DNA of 27,566 nucleotides from contig JAITBX010000094.1 of NCBI GenBank assembly GCA_031283405.1, forward strand, positions 1-27,566, read 5' to 3'. Every line of letters starts with the position of its first letter. The stretch's first letter is position 1. A program made the translations under genes and the position numbers. The notes under the pieces are model-generated. The model was given only the letters and a program-made list of their open reading frames with translations. It had not been told where the DNA came from and did no database searches. This stretch comes from Burkholderiales bacterium. GTDB taxonomy: Bacteria > Pseudomonadota > Gammaproteobacteria > Burkholderiales > Casimicrobiaceae. Positions 15,801 through 21,400 of the stretch are shown piece by piece.

Positions 15801-17667
15801 CGTTCAACTTGACCCTGAGTTCGTAATTGCTTCTGTTTTTCGCCAGCACCACGTTTTGCAGCGGCATATAAACGCCGCCGAGCTTGATCGTGACGCCATC
15901 GTCTGAGGCATGCGCGTTGGTGTTCGTGTCGGCAATGCCATCCGTGTACGGATCAACCGTATCACCCAACCACAGTCTTTTGTTCGCAATCACATGGAAC
16001 GGACCGCCGCTGGCATACAGCACGTTGAAATTGCTGCCCGTCGCCGCGTCGCCGTAGCTCGCCGCCGTGCTGATGCCGAAGTCGGCATTCGCAACCTCTT
16101 CGTCGGTGGTCATCACCACCTTGCTGTAAATCTGCGCCTGCGTAATGTCCCAAGATGTCCCGAATGCGCTCGGACCTGCCGGATCGGCACCAAACAATTT
16201 TGTGCCCGAACAACTGACTCCCTCAAGAGCCGGGCCTGCGGCGAACTTCTCCGGCGCGGGCGCGGTCGGGTCGTTCTCATCCAGACAAACCGCCGTTGTT
16301 TTGTTCTGGGCGCCTCCCACACTTGCCCAGGTCTGTGCCGCGTTGATGCCGTTGATCTGCGGCTGTCTGACGCGGAGGAAGTACGTCGCATTGGTTGAAT
16401 CGACAATAAAGCTGTAATAACCGGAGGCATCGGTCGGGTCAGAGGAACCCATGTAAACCGACGTGGGCACACCGCCCACCATGGCGTGTTTGTAAATGTC
16501 CACCACAACGCCCGCAACGCCCGCGCTCGTTCCGGGCGTCACGCTGCCGTCGCCCACCGTATCGTTATAGATGTAACCCTGAATCACCGGCGCGACTTGG
16601 CAGGCAGCCAAGTCATAAGGATTGGGCACGCTTCCAGAAGGAAACGTTAACCGTGTTACAGCTCCAGAAAGAGTGTTGATTTCATACAGATACTGCGTGG
16701 CCGGGCCCGTCACATAGAGCTTCCCGTTCAAAAACGCCATCCCGTAGTTGGAGGACGGCAAAGTGGAATCGCTAATATTCCTGACCTTGTTGTAGTACCA
16801 AGTGGTGTTACTTTCGCCCGGAATAATGCGAACCAGTGTCTTGTTGTTAGCGCCCCCTACCAGATTGTACAAATTGCCCAGGGCGTCCACCGCCATGTCC
16901 GAACTTAACCCCCCGCTAACCGCTGCCGTTCCCGGCGCCGGTTGAAGGCTTCTGGAATATTTGAACTCCCCCGTCAGCGGGTTGAAGATGGCAAAAGCGC
17001 CGCTGTTGAGCGTATTCCCCTCGGTCGAACTCATGTAGATTTCGCCGGTCAACTGGTTGAATTCACCGCCAGCCCAAGTATTGGAACCCCCAGTGTTCCC
17101 ACTAGGTATGATCCGCCCATAGAGTTCACCATTCGTAGCACCATTCTTGATGTAAGAGAGTTGCGGGGGACTCGCATCATAATTCCATCCCCACATCTGC
17201 AATTCGCCGTTGACCTTCCCCAAAGCGGTTGTTGCCATCGCTCTAGTGGGCCACGACGCCCCGCCGGTTTGCAGATTAATCATTGGTGTAACCGTAACGT
17301 TGGTTCCCACCATCTGATCAAGATTGACCCGATAAATCGCAGTGTTGGTGCCGCCGGAATTGGGAGCAGCAGTGTTCCCACTATAGAGAGAGTTACAGTC
17401 AAACTTCACACCGCCGTTCGCGTCACGGATGGAAGGATCACTGCCCACCACCAGATTCAGCGATCCCTGCGTCGTCTGCGCACCGACAAAACCTGCCGCT
17501 CCCAAGGCAACAAAGGCCGACGCCAGTAGTGCCATGGGTTTAGCTATCCCAGACCCCCTCTTTGGAAACAAAGAGGAAACTGCGGCGAACGATGCTCGGC
17601 TCGCCTGAGCCGCTGCCGCAATCTTGCTAACCAAAAGACCCGAAAAAAAGTTTTTCGCTTTCATCAT
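6811..17667 (-). CDS. Giant multidomain surface protein with IPTL-CTERM tail
   Basis: This 3618-residue protein is predicted to be exported and anchored at the cell surface. GGAG lies 6-9 bases before the two tandem ATGs. Residues 1-64 are a long signal sequence: about 40 residues of extension, then a hydrophobic core ending FVGAQ. Residues 65-355 look like a propeller-type repeat region (NGELYGR, LTGEIYMSS, NGKLYVTGP). An SdrD-B-like domain follows at about 360-440, a GEVEDY motif near 715, and Big_1-like domains start near 851, 970 and 1078. From about 1180 to 3586 there are 21 DUF5979-like domains of about 100 residues in seven A-B-C triplets, with two more Big_1 domains between them. The end, PIPTLDPKALLMLIG plus a hydrophobic stretch and RKRWW, is an IPTL-CTERM sorting signal. 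No sorting enzyme is encoded in the window. Adhesion or a surface-layer role is inference. Confidence 0.9.
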   Translation of the reverse strand: MMKAKNFFSGLLVSKIAAAAQASRASFAAVSSLFPKRGSGIAKPMALLASAFVALGAAGFVGAQTTQGSLNLVVGSDPSIRDANGGVKFDCNSLYSGNTAAPNSGGTNTAIYRVNLDQMVGTNVTVTPMINLQTGGASWPTRAMATTALGKVNGELQMWGWNYDASPPQLSYIKNGATNGELYGRIIPSGNTGGSNTWAGGEFNQLTGEIYMSSTEGNTLNSGAFAIFNPLTGEFKYSRSLQPAPGTAAVSGGLSSDMAVDALGNLYNLVGGANNKTLVRIIPGESNTTWYYNKVRNISDSTLPSSNYGMAFLNGKLYVTGPATQYLYEINTLSGAVTRLTFPSGSVPNPYDLAACQVAPVIQGYIYNDTVGDGSVTPGTSAGVAGVVVDIYKHAMVGGVPTSVYMGSSDPTDASGYYSFIVDSTNATYFLRVRQPQINGINAAQTWASVGGAQNKTTAVCLDENDPTAPAPEKFAAGPALEGVSCSGTKLFGADPAGPSAFGTSWDITQAQIYSKVVMTTDEEVANADFGISTAASYGDAATGSNFNVLYASGGPFHVIANKRLWLGDTVDPYTDGIADTNTNAHASDDGVTIKLGGVYMPLQNVVLAKNRSNYELRVKLNGDFSSKGYLNVSDNANAANAVATKFTDLQSSTGEINITNYATRNTGNTLDPIVTRFRFSSTQGLPPQSTAAAPGAGQQAIGSTSTTVPWVIDGEVEDYRTWQASALIRVQLIGSGNFASPAAFNYAFTSEISNTSPSSNSSTLTATTAGATVVEASGVVHAITNASPQDVTITQTPPAPGDKWKMTVSCFDSVTLTPISTTSTDTAVTVKGSDLVMGSDVTCLFTNAFASATPENSTLVVTPAGPIHTNTDSYTVTVTANDASNVPQSNIPIVLTVSGGTLAQGSTGTFAAGTCTTDASGTCTVTWTSANSGTFTINAKLDGTDVGKCAVDPNTCSSQSRQFVNAYVAGQSELTASPTSVTANGTDFSVLTVTLKDANGAVTTSIGPTTVSFSKGASDKGTFSANSCTVLDNTSSCTVHITSTETGTATVTANIGGMPVSPAAGVLITFTNSPISTTNSTLVADPTSVPANGTSQSQVTITLKDGSNNIYTTPTLVTFSVPASTDGTISPLTCTTDAVTGACSVTYTSPPVINGAAKATVTAAIDGAGNKTVDISLTTDRDIVITKTVVDNVGGYVSGGKFDIAVKCNGILLDTLHLANGDSDKVTAKVGDTCTIEETVPSGTLRVGATNKATYPSTIVVLGAESQRDISIVNTITSDPNPPYTLSVHKTVIDTFGADDPNAVFPITVTCTAGDADNKTVNVRKNEIGHVDVSAGATDCTIDEPLATRPNPTNPAYTYVPDISPSTIDNVSANNDVYVTNRVTDQLLWKVYVKNTVSGLIAPSGYVSPGNFDVTLDCGVDFKSTNTMTEGNTSLYNVPMNAVCALSTDTSPSKLPTLNSGYVWYAHTSTPSSPFTATNGMTATENHDIQQSGTVNLKVTKTVTASDKANGYVAGGLFDITVTCNGVATTLHLADGDSDTTILAHPGDICTIAEAAPPATVVKAGYTNEATYPSKIVVSQENFREFIVSNAITAGTTATQVLTVSKIVTGTTADHDPNAKFAITVTCDPDPNSVKTVSLMRDEDAHVEVAKGATCTITEAAATALNGYHYAPAFLPGTIGPMDADDGATVNNIVTNQTMVNVSVKNTVSEAASGDITGSGYVAGSLFNITLNCGATTYTQDMAEGPGYIYTYPVPTGSNCTVVTNTKPTLPNNANYEWSSDTVSGLTNPVTSAQTAVVDHQIKKSIGDVDCTNSSVIADPSSLDANGTSTSTVTVTLKDDRGTLVPSITVNLSVDYGTLSAQSCTTNASGVCTVTYTSPSTIPAGGIATVTATSSPAFACGSLSATIGLGGQKITVHKTVTGTGYVAGATFAVNVSCTGGYNKPMNLVNGGEDSIVVPVGSVCTVTEAEPDATVIGSGNTNLATIAPTNFTVVAGVDETVQITNKIVSGSVPKGVMTIHKSVVGDAGNIAAGHDPLKEFEISVVCTTVTPASPFQLRQNQTATVEGPVGESCTIAESLPMMGLAGYQYVPYISPSTTKLRATGVSVEVENAVMPYPGTYYPVSLRNAVTGDQTPSLYDNNGSFILDLTCGAFRRTSQMLVGDISSYYVLSGSICTVVKLEPRPLINDPLTWNWDTPTYDPDSQFVVNAAVNEVVTHPLTRTPFKWVKVTKTVTGLAALDKFTVILNCGAAYTKTMQLGSGEFDQLLVPIGNSCTVTENEPGASVIGSGNSNTATISPSEFTVPSDEDVNVGVTNHITAGSLDKATLRVVKMVTGSNKANDLLATTNDFGIRVECPGQDAADLTLRDGWVGTVQGTLGQRCVVTEPTIPAATSPYHYVANNTGTVTLQADNGATPGVTLTIENMVVTGTLYPVTVSNAVIAVPSSAAALASYNATQPFVLSMTCGTNPDYDYTISQSVGDTRDVNVPAGTICAIVTTTRPLPMLDSNYKWDNSGVAGTLYNPESEFTVNAAMNETATHAIIPAPMKLITVKKSVTGGSTTSTFSVQVDCYSDDTKATKVVSKTMTLANGGSDSVQTLSNSVCTVTENHITLAEPANGYTAMILPSEFTVDDDQDVLVENRIEPNKPNIVKAWVTVTKEVAGALSQDVPTNTFGIDVACNGTTLASFTGANALKAGWSASVEGEVGQNCTITEPTLPSPKAGYKYAPSISPSTSRLPAAGLDVIVTNTIIPTSTVTHTVTLRNAVSNDPTPTAFDNDGMFMVALNCGTGTVYDFDPVPMVLGAISSYTVAEGQSCNVSIGSKPAINTGYKWAGESFNPDVPFIVDGDKNEVVTHDIQPINWFKVIVHKTVNDTVGSAYQGGKFDITVTCGAATPVVLQLASGEDNSADPIWAPENATCTVEEAEPAAAIIGGSGNNNTYVIAPSGFTMGTNQVDVYITNRIAAGPITKGKLTVAKTVLDNYGAHSADNVFGILVDCAGTTPATFNLLAGQKGTVQGTLGAQCTVSEPTIPALSGIYRYVANISPTTTTLRSDQLATIQNMVVTGIFNEVRLTNLVDGDLSKYDNNVAFGMKLDCGVAPYIWTPDMFVGDKSTFNVPAGSSCTASTTSWPTPASGYEWKPETYSQTNPFIVSSVANTPTDDTATHYIDTIINPPDCTTSSIVTSSSSLRANGSTSTITVTLKDANGNVPTSTVVTFTLPTGGYGTLSATSCTTSATTGSCSVTYTSPNVIPLAGMAVVTADVAGLTCTNLTTNINLSADNAPVIVTKTLMDPNGLYVSGNFDVTLTCGAESEVLHFAPTGSDTVWMPTNVQCTVSENTSGANISGGTSRKTIFPTQFVMSDADIANGVSVSVENELLPGSVPLAPLTVSKTVIDTYGSAMSGHDPMTLFDIVATSSLSPKTLQLRGGWVGTTDMLVSDTVIISETPPGTLTWPYAYSPTINPSKIASMQSTGRTVGVTNEVTTFPSPVVTFVQGVVTDMAGSGYTIGSILTTNVTCGTQTYSLPLAEGDESQASIASGTTCGSAVAGTLPALNSSFYFVGPTTNPSLPYTVNAAGTIIINYAIAKRNANEPIPTLDPKALLMLIGLLTGLAFWQRKRWWN
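6911..14131 (-). repeat. Seven A-B-C triplets of DUF5979-like domain-coding repeats
   Basis: The coding repeat has a period of about 940 bp (three domains of about 310 bp). Triplet starts, reading on the minus strand, are near 14131, 13190, 11935, 11002, 10036, 9089 and 7832. Big_1-like segments interrupt the array at about 12247-11940 and 8152-7835. A domains open VxxTKTV and B domains VxVxKTV; both have CTVxE in the middle and end VxxN. C domains open V-L-R-N-A-V-like and end in T-H. Each domain normally has two cysteines. The copies are diverged in DNA but clear in protein, so this is old domain duplication rather than recent slippage. Confidence 0.8.
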
Positions 17668-17805
17668 TTACAGCTCCATGCAAAAAGACAAATCACAAGC
17701 ACGGCGCACGGCGTCCGCTTGCAAGTATTTACTTCCGACTGACGCTGATCCCCCAGGGGGGAAACAACCCATTTCAAATGTTCCAGACGTAATAATCTCC
17801 GCGAG

Positions 17806-17834
17806 ATCATGTAACTTTTAATTTATGCTGTCAA
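17806..17834 (-). promoter_or_regulatory. Promoter of the giant surface-protein gene
   Basis: On the minus strand TTGACA (17834-17829) is followed after exactly 17 bases by CATGAT (17811-17806). The start site would lie near 17799, giving a leader of about 130 bases. That leader contains the G/C block CCCCCCTGGGGG near 17750-17761, which could form RNA structure. Confidence 0.5.
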
Positions 17835-17966
17835 GAGAAAAAGCAGGGAAAATTATTTTTTATTAAAAAAACACATTGTTATTGTTTCGTGTTACTTACA
17901 TTCTCTACCACTAAGTGATTACACGCATTCCTTGAAATGGCCACACAAGATGATCGTCTGCAAAAA

Positions 17967-18004
17967 GCGACAAATTCAGGCAACAATTGGAAACAATTTG
18001 TCGC
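17967..18004. promoter_or_regulatory. Perfect 10-bp inverted repeat, possible operator
   Basis: GCGACAAATT (17967-17976) and AATTTGTCGC (17995-18004) are perfect inverses with an 18-base centre that itself contains CAATTG. There is no T tract after it, so a terminator is unlikely. A regulator-binding site between the divergent giant gene and thioredoxin-like gene is the simplest reading. Confidence 0.4.
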
Positions 18005-18040
18005 CTTCATAAAAAGAAAAATAAGTCAAACTTAATGCGT

Positions 18041-18070
18041 TTGGCTTTCAAAAATTCTGGCTTGTATAAT
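18041..18070 (+). promoter_or_regulatory. Putative promoter toward the thioredoxin-like gene
   Basis: A perfect TATAAT at 18065-18070 has TTGGCT at 18041-18046 with an 18-base spacer. It lies about 360 bases before the next plus-strand gene, so the leader would be long and would cross repeats. Confidence 0.35.
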
Positions 18071-18212
18071 TTTGTCTGCCCATTCATCTTTTAACAGCAT
18101 TTTGCCGTGCTTTTATGTATTTTTGTTATATCAAATCGCGTCGATGATATAGGTGTCCTATGCAGGAGCGGCAGGATACCGCCCCTTGCCCGCATACTCT
18201 TTCGCTCAACCC

Positions 18213-18308
18213 ATAGGGGCGGTCGCCCTCGGTCGCCCGTGCCGCATCAGACATCAAGCATCAATGGGCAAAACCGCAAGCACAACGCCCGCGATTTTGC
18301 CCTTCCCC
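18213..18308 (+). repeat. Composite dispersed repeat
   Basis: ATAGGGGCGGTCGCCCTCGG followed by TCGCCCGT belongs to the GTAGGGGCG family. About 20 bases on begins a stretch (ATCAATGGGCAAAACCGCA...) that matches the one starting at 6307. The two elements therefore travel together. Confidence 0.6.
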
Positions 18309-18433
18309 CTTGATCCTTGATCCCTGCCCCTGATTCCTGCGCCCGCCGCCCGTTCCGTTCATCGCCAATTCACCCTTCCACGGGTTACATTACGGTTTAC
18401 GGTTTACGGTTTTTTTGAAAGGTCAACTTCATC

Positions 18434-18982
18434 ATGGTTCTCACTCCTTCCACGATGGCGCCGCTCGGCAGCGCGTTGCCCGCTTTTGATTTGCCCGACG
18501 GCAACGGCGCGCGTTATGGCAATAAAAATTTGATGGGCGCGAAAGGCTTGTTCATCATTTTCATTTGCAATCACTGCCCTTACGTCAAGCACATCAACGC
18601 CGCGCTGGCGCCGCTGGGACGCGAGTTCGCGGCGCTCGGCGTCGGCATGGCGGCGATTTCCAGTAACGACGCGCAAAATCACCCCGAAGACGCGCCCGAC
18701 AAAATGGCGGCGCAAGCGAAAGCGCTCGGCTACACGTTTCCTTATTTGTACGATGAGACGCAGGAAGTCGCCCGCGCTTTCGACGCGGTTTGCACGCCCG
18801 ATCTTTTTTTGTTCGACGCCGCCGGCAAGCTCGTTTACCGCGGACAATTCGATGCCAGCCGCCCCGGTAAGGGCAAGGCCGACGCCGCCGACATTCGTCG
18901 CGCCGTCAAGGCGCTGGCCGACGGCGCGCCGCCGTTATCCGAACAAGTGCCCAGCGTCGGTTGCAGTATCAAATGGAAGTAA
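18434..18982 (+). CDS. Thioredoxin-fold (AhpC/TSA-like) redox protein
   Basis: The 182-residue protein belongs to the thioredoxin/peroxiredoxin-like superfamily and is predicted to be a cytoplasmic thiol-disulfide protein. It has no signal peptide. The N-terminal strand and helix lead to the redox motif CNHCPYV with Cys45 and Cys48. The cis-proline loop is at Thr121-Pro122 in the segment AVCTPDLFLFDAAGKLVYRG, which contains a third cysteine, Cys120. The family usually appears as 'thioredoxin family protein' of about 180 residues; the substrate is unknown. AAAGG lies about 11 bases before the ATG at 18434; a later ATG at residue 8 is possible. It is transcribed alone, with the toxin-antitoxin pair following under its own promoter. 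Confidence 0.85.
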   Translation: MVLTPSTMAPLGSALPAFDLPDGNGARYGNKNLMGAKGLFIIFICNHCPYVKHINAALAPLGREFAALGVGMAAISSNDAQNHPEDAPDKMAAQAKALGYTFPYLYDETQEVARAFDAVCTPDLFLFDAAGKLVYRGQFDASRPGKGKADAADIRRAVKALADGAPPLSEQVPSVGCSIKWK

Positions 18983-19049
18983 CCCGCGCTTCCGCGCAAA
19001 CGCAGCCGAGAAACACCGCCGTATTGCGACTTCAGAATGCCACGAAACA

Positions 19050-19078
19050 TTGCACTATACGCCAATGGCGGATACAAT
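19050..19078 (+). promoter_or_regulatory. Toxin-antitoxin promoter with operator in its spacer
   Basis: TTGCAC (19050-19055), a 17-base spacer and TACAAT (19073-19078) form a near-consensus promoter. The spacer holds the 11-bp palindrome CGCCAATGGCG (19060-19070), well placed for repression by the HTH antitoxin. Only five bases separate the -10 from the toxin ATG, so the transcript should start at or next to that ATG. Confidence 0.65.
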
Positions 19079-19083
19079 GAGCT

Positions 19084-19395
19084 ATGGAGTTCATTGAAAC
19101 GCCGACATTTACCCGCTTGCTCGCTGATCTACTGACGGATGATGAGTATGCGAATCTTCAAAATGTTCTGGTTGTAAATCCGGAGCAAGGCGTCGTTATC
19201 AAAGGCAGCGGCGGAGCGCGCAAACTTCGTTTCGCGCTGCCCGGGCGCGGCAAGAGCGGCGGTGTTCGGGTGATTTACTACCGACGCCGGAGCGATGAAC
19301 AAATATACATGCTTTTGATTTACTCGAAATCGAGAAAAGACAATCTCACCGCACAGGAAACCGCGCTGCTGCGGGAATTTGTGAAGGAACTGTGA
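19084..19395 (+). CDS. RelE/HigB-type toxin
   Basis: This 103-residue protein resembles RelE-superfamily toxins of the COG4737 kind, which act as ribosome-dependent or free mRNA endonucleases. Family features are the N-terminal FxETPxFTR segment, the central GxGGxRKLRFALPGRGKSGGxRVIYY core, the strand QIYMLLIYSKSRKDNLT, and a C-terminal helix. The ATG at 19084 is the natural family start and has no usable Shine-Dalgarno, in line with a leaderless transcript. The antitoxin gene starts one base after the toxin stop. Toxin-before-antitoxin order is usual for HigBA-like systems. Confidence 0.85.
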   Translation: MEFIETPTFTRLLADLLTDDEYANLQNVLVVNPEQGVVIKGSGGARKLRFALPGRGKSGGVRVIYYRRRSDEQIYMLLIYSKSRKDNLTAQETALLREFVKEL

Positions 19396-19396
19396 A

Positions 19397-19735
19397 ATGG
19401 AAAAAGCTTTATTTGAGGATTTGATGCAAAGCCTGAAAGAAGCCAAGGCGATTGCGCGCGGGGAAATGCCGGCTTCGCGCCGAATCAAAGTCACGCCACC
19501 CGATGTGAAAGCGGCGCGGGATCGGGTTGGCTTGTCGCAGAATGAATTTGCCAGACTGATGCGCGTCAGCGTCAAAACATTGCAAAACTGGGAACAGCAC
19601 CGTCGCAATCCGACAGGGCCGGCAACCGCTCTGCTCAAGATCGTACTCGCCGAACCGACCGCAGTGCTGAAAGCGCTGTACCCCACAGAAAGAAAAACAA
19701 CCAAACAAACCAAATCCGCTTCGATGTCTCTTTAG
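19397..19735 (+). CDS. NadS/HigA-type HTH antitoxin
   Basis: The 112-residue protein carries an Xre-type helix-turn-helix at about residues 38-75: ARDRVGLSQNEFARLMRVS, then VKTLQNWEQHRRNPTGPA. It has an N-terminal arm that probably neutralises the toxin and a basic C-terminal tail. The sequence fits the NadS family of antitoxins paired with RelE-like toxins. It begins one base after the toxin stop codon, so the two are translationally linked. By analogy the complex would bind the CGCCAATGGCG palindrome in the promoter spacer and repress the operon. Confidence 0.87.
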   Translation: MEKALFEDLMQSLKEAKAIARGEMPASRRIKVTPPDVKAARDRVGLSQNEFARLMRVSVKTLQNWEQHRRNPTGPATALLKIVLAEPTAVLKALYPTERKTTKQTKSASMSL

Positions 19736-19788
19736 GTCATCGCAATGTACGACGGCGCTCCTCCGGCAAACGCTTGAGCGATTGAACC

Positions 19789-20736
19789 GTGGATCAAACC
19801 GACCCCACCGAAAAATTGTCCGCCGCCAATCGCGGCACGCTGGAAGCCTTCGCGCGCTTTCTCGGCACGCGCGCGCCGCACACCCGCGCCGCGTATCTGC
19901 GCGACACCGAGCAACTGGCGCAGGCGGTTCATCCCGCTGCGTTGTCGTCTCTCACCCGTGCTCAACTGGCGCGTTGCCTCGCGCAATGGCATGCGCAGGG
20001 GTTGTCGGGACGCAGCCTCGCGCGCATGTTGTCCTCGTGGCGAGCGTTTTACCGCTTCCTGCTCTCCTCCCCCGAATACGCGCTGCAAGATGATCCGTGT
20101 GAGCATCTGAAAGCGCCGCGATCGGCGCGTCGCCTGCCGTCGGTGTTGACGCCCGATGAAACTGGACAACTTCTATCCGAAAACGCGGAAAACGAGGCGA
20201 CGCGCAATGCGGCGTTATCGATCCGCGACATCGCGATGTTTGAACTGATTTACTCGTCAGGGTTGCGGGTTTCCGAACTAACCGGCCTCAATCTTGCGCA
20301 ACTGAATTTGCGTGAAGCCGAAGCGCGCGTTCTCGGCAAAGGCAATAAAGAGCGGCTGGTGCCGATCGGACGTCCAGCCATCGAAGCCCTGCAACATTGG
20401 CTTGCGGTACGTCAGGGCTGGTTGCAAGATGCCGACGAACCGGCGGTTTTTATCAACACGCGGGGAAAACGCCTTTCCGCGCGAACGGTGCAACAGCGGT
20501 TGAATCATCTGGCCATCCGACACGGATTGGCGCAACACGTTCACCCTCACATGTTGCGCCATTCGTTCGCAACGCACCTTCTGCAATCGTCGGGCGATTT
20601 GCGCGCGGTGCAGGAATTGCTCGGCCACGCTTCCATCGCCAGCACTCAAGTTTATACACACCTCGACTATCAGGCGCTGGCAAAAGTGTATGATGCCGCA
20701 CACCCGCGAGCGCGGAAGAAAACGGGAAAGCCGTAG
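19789..20736 (+). CDS. xerC: Tyrosine recombinase XerC
   Basis: XerC and XerD resolve chromosome dimers at dif during division. The 315-residue protein starts at a GTG at 19789. Residues 13-105 are the SAM-like core-binding domain and 115-310 the catalytic domain. The active-site set is complete: Arg160 (SSGLRVSEL), Lys184 (LGKGNKERLVPIG), His254 and Arg257 (HPHMLRHSFATHLL), His280 (LLGHASIAS) and the nucleophile Tyr289 (TQVYTHLDY). Length and motifs fit Xer housekeeping recombinases rather than phage or integron integrases. The choice of XerC over XerD is by overall resemblance. It lies between two toxin-antitoxin pairs; no att-like repeat was found beside it. Confidence 0.88.
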   Translation: MDQTDPTEKLSAANRGTLEAFARFLGTRAPHTRAAYLRDTEQLAQAVHPAALSSLTRAQLARCLAQWHAQGLSGRSLARMLSSWRAFYRFLLSSPEYALQDDPCEHLKAPRSARRLPSVLTPDETGQLLSENAENEATRNAALSIRDIAMFELIYSSGLRVSELTGLNLAQLNLREAEARVLGKGNKERLVPIGRPAIEALQHWLAVRQGWLQDADEPAVFINTRGKRLSARTVQQRLNHLAIRHGLAQHVHPHMLRHSFATHLLQSSGDLRAVQELLGHASIASTQVYTHLDYQALAKVYDAAHPRARKKTGKP

Positions 20737-20757
20737 CGTTTCACAAATCAAATCTTT

Positions 20758-20781
20758 CCCTCTCCCCTTGTGGGAGAGGGG
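20758..20781. repeat. CCCTCTCCC-type palindrome between xerC and hicB
   Basis: CCCTCTCCC, six bases, GGGAGAGGG lies between the converging xerC and hicB genes. Its nearest relatives are at 6345-6368 and 25072-25096. The stem may double as a bidirectional transcription stop, although no long T tract follows. Confidence 0.7.
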
Positions 20782-20794
20782 TGATTTCCAAATT

Positions 20795-21169
20795 TTACCG
20801 GCCGGCGTGATGCGCCTTTTCTTGCCCGATGCCTTCGGCGATGAAGGTCAGCACCAGTGTGTTGAGCGACACACCCTCGGTTTTTGCGCGCGCGGTAAGC
20901 GCCGCGTGCAGGCTTTTCGGCACGCGGGTCAAGAATTTGCCGGACGCGACGCCTCCGCTGTTGGGCGCGGGAACCGGCTGCCCCCACTCTTTGAGCGCGT
21001 TTATCATTCCGGCCAGCGCTTCTTTGCCATTGGCGATGGCTTCTTCGACGGTTTCGCCGTCGGACATGCAGGTATTGAAGTCGGGGTAAGTGATGAGAAA
21101 GCCGCCGCCTTCGTCTTCGGTCAGCGGGCGAATTTCAAAAGGATAATCGTCAAGGTTTCTCATGCTCAT
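20795..21169 (-). CDS. hicB: HicB antitoxin
   Basis: The 124-residue antitoxin neutralises HicA and represses the operon. Residues 8-65 form the partial RNase H-like fold (YPFEIRPLTEDEGGGFLITYP, then DFNTCMSDGETVEEAIANGKEAL). Residues 76-115 form a ribbon-helix-helix DNA-binding end (SGKFLTRVPKSLHAALTARA, then VSLNTLVLTFIAEGI). The start codon overlaps the hicA stop as ATGA, and AGGAG inside the end of hicA serves as its Shine-Dalgarno. A second ATG two codons in is possible. Confidence 0.92.
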   Translation of the reverse strand: MSMRNLDDYPFEIRPLTEDEGGGFLITYPDFNTCMSDGETVEEAIANGKEALAGMINALKEWGQPVPAPNSGGVASGKFLTRVPKSLHAALTARAKTEGVSLNTLVLTFIAEGIGQEKAHHAGR

Positions 21170-21393
21170 TCTCCTTTAATCATTTTGACGAATTGCCGTA
21201 CATAGACGGGTTTTATAGGGCGATGCGCGGGAACGGACAATGCGGCGCCGTCAACGCGCTTGAAGTAGCAATGGCTCGTCCATTCATGCTTCCAAGTCAA
21301 TCCGTATTGCCCGGCGACGGTTTGCATTTGTTCGATGCGCCAATCACGCGGGTTGGCTTGCATGGCGGTGAAAAGTTTGGTCGCAGCATTCAT
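21166..21393 (-). CDS. hicA: HicA-family toxin
   Basis: HicA toxins are small double-stranded-RNA-binding-fold ribonucleases that cut mRNA. From the ATG at 21393 the protein has 75 residues. The core GLTWKHEWTSHCYFKRVDG contains the likely catalytic histidine (SHCYF, equivalent to the usual GSHH or SSH). It is followed by VPAHRPIKPVYVRQFVKMI, typical of the longer HicA subtype. An open frame extends upstream to 21429, but that extension runs through the promoter hexamers, so the internal ATG is preferred. The gene overlaps hicB by 4 bases. There is no clear Shine-Dalgarno, consistent with a leaderless message. Confidence 0.82.
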   Translation of the reverse strand: MNAATKLFTAMQANPRDWRIEQMQTVAGQYGLTWKHEWTSHCYFKRVDGAALSVPAHRPIKPVYVRQFVKMIKGE

Positions 21394-21400
21394 GGCTTGA

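Larger units (their letters stand above)
17835..18433. other. AT-rich intergenic region and repeats
   Basis: No gene is evident. The left half is AT-rich, unlike the flanks. It contains the perfect inverted repeat described at 17967-18004 and a plus-strand promoter-like pair at 18041-18070. GGTGTCCT (18152-18159) pairs with AGGATACC (18173-18180). The right half holds copies of the dispersed repeats and three tandem copies of TTACGGT ending near 18410. Confidence 0.6.

Noticed and set aside
18390..18410. Telomere-like TTTACGG tandem repeat
   Set aside because: Only three copies of a 7-base unit; too short for anything beyond slippage.
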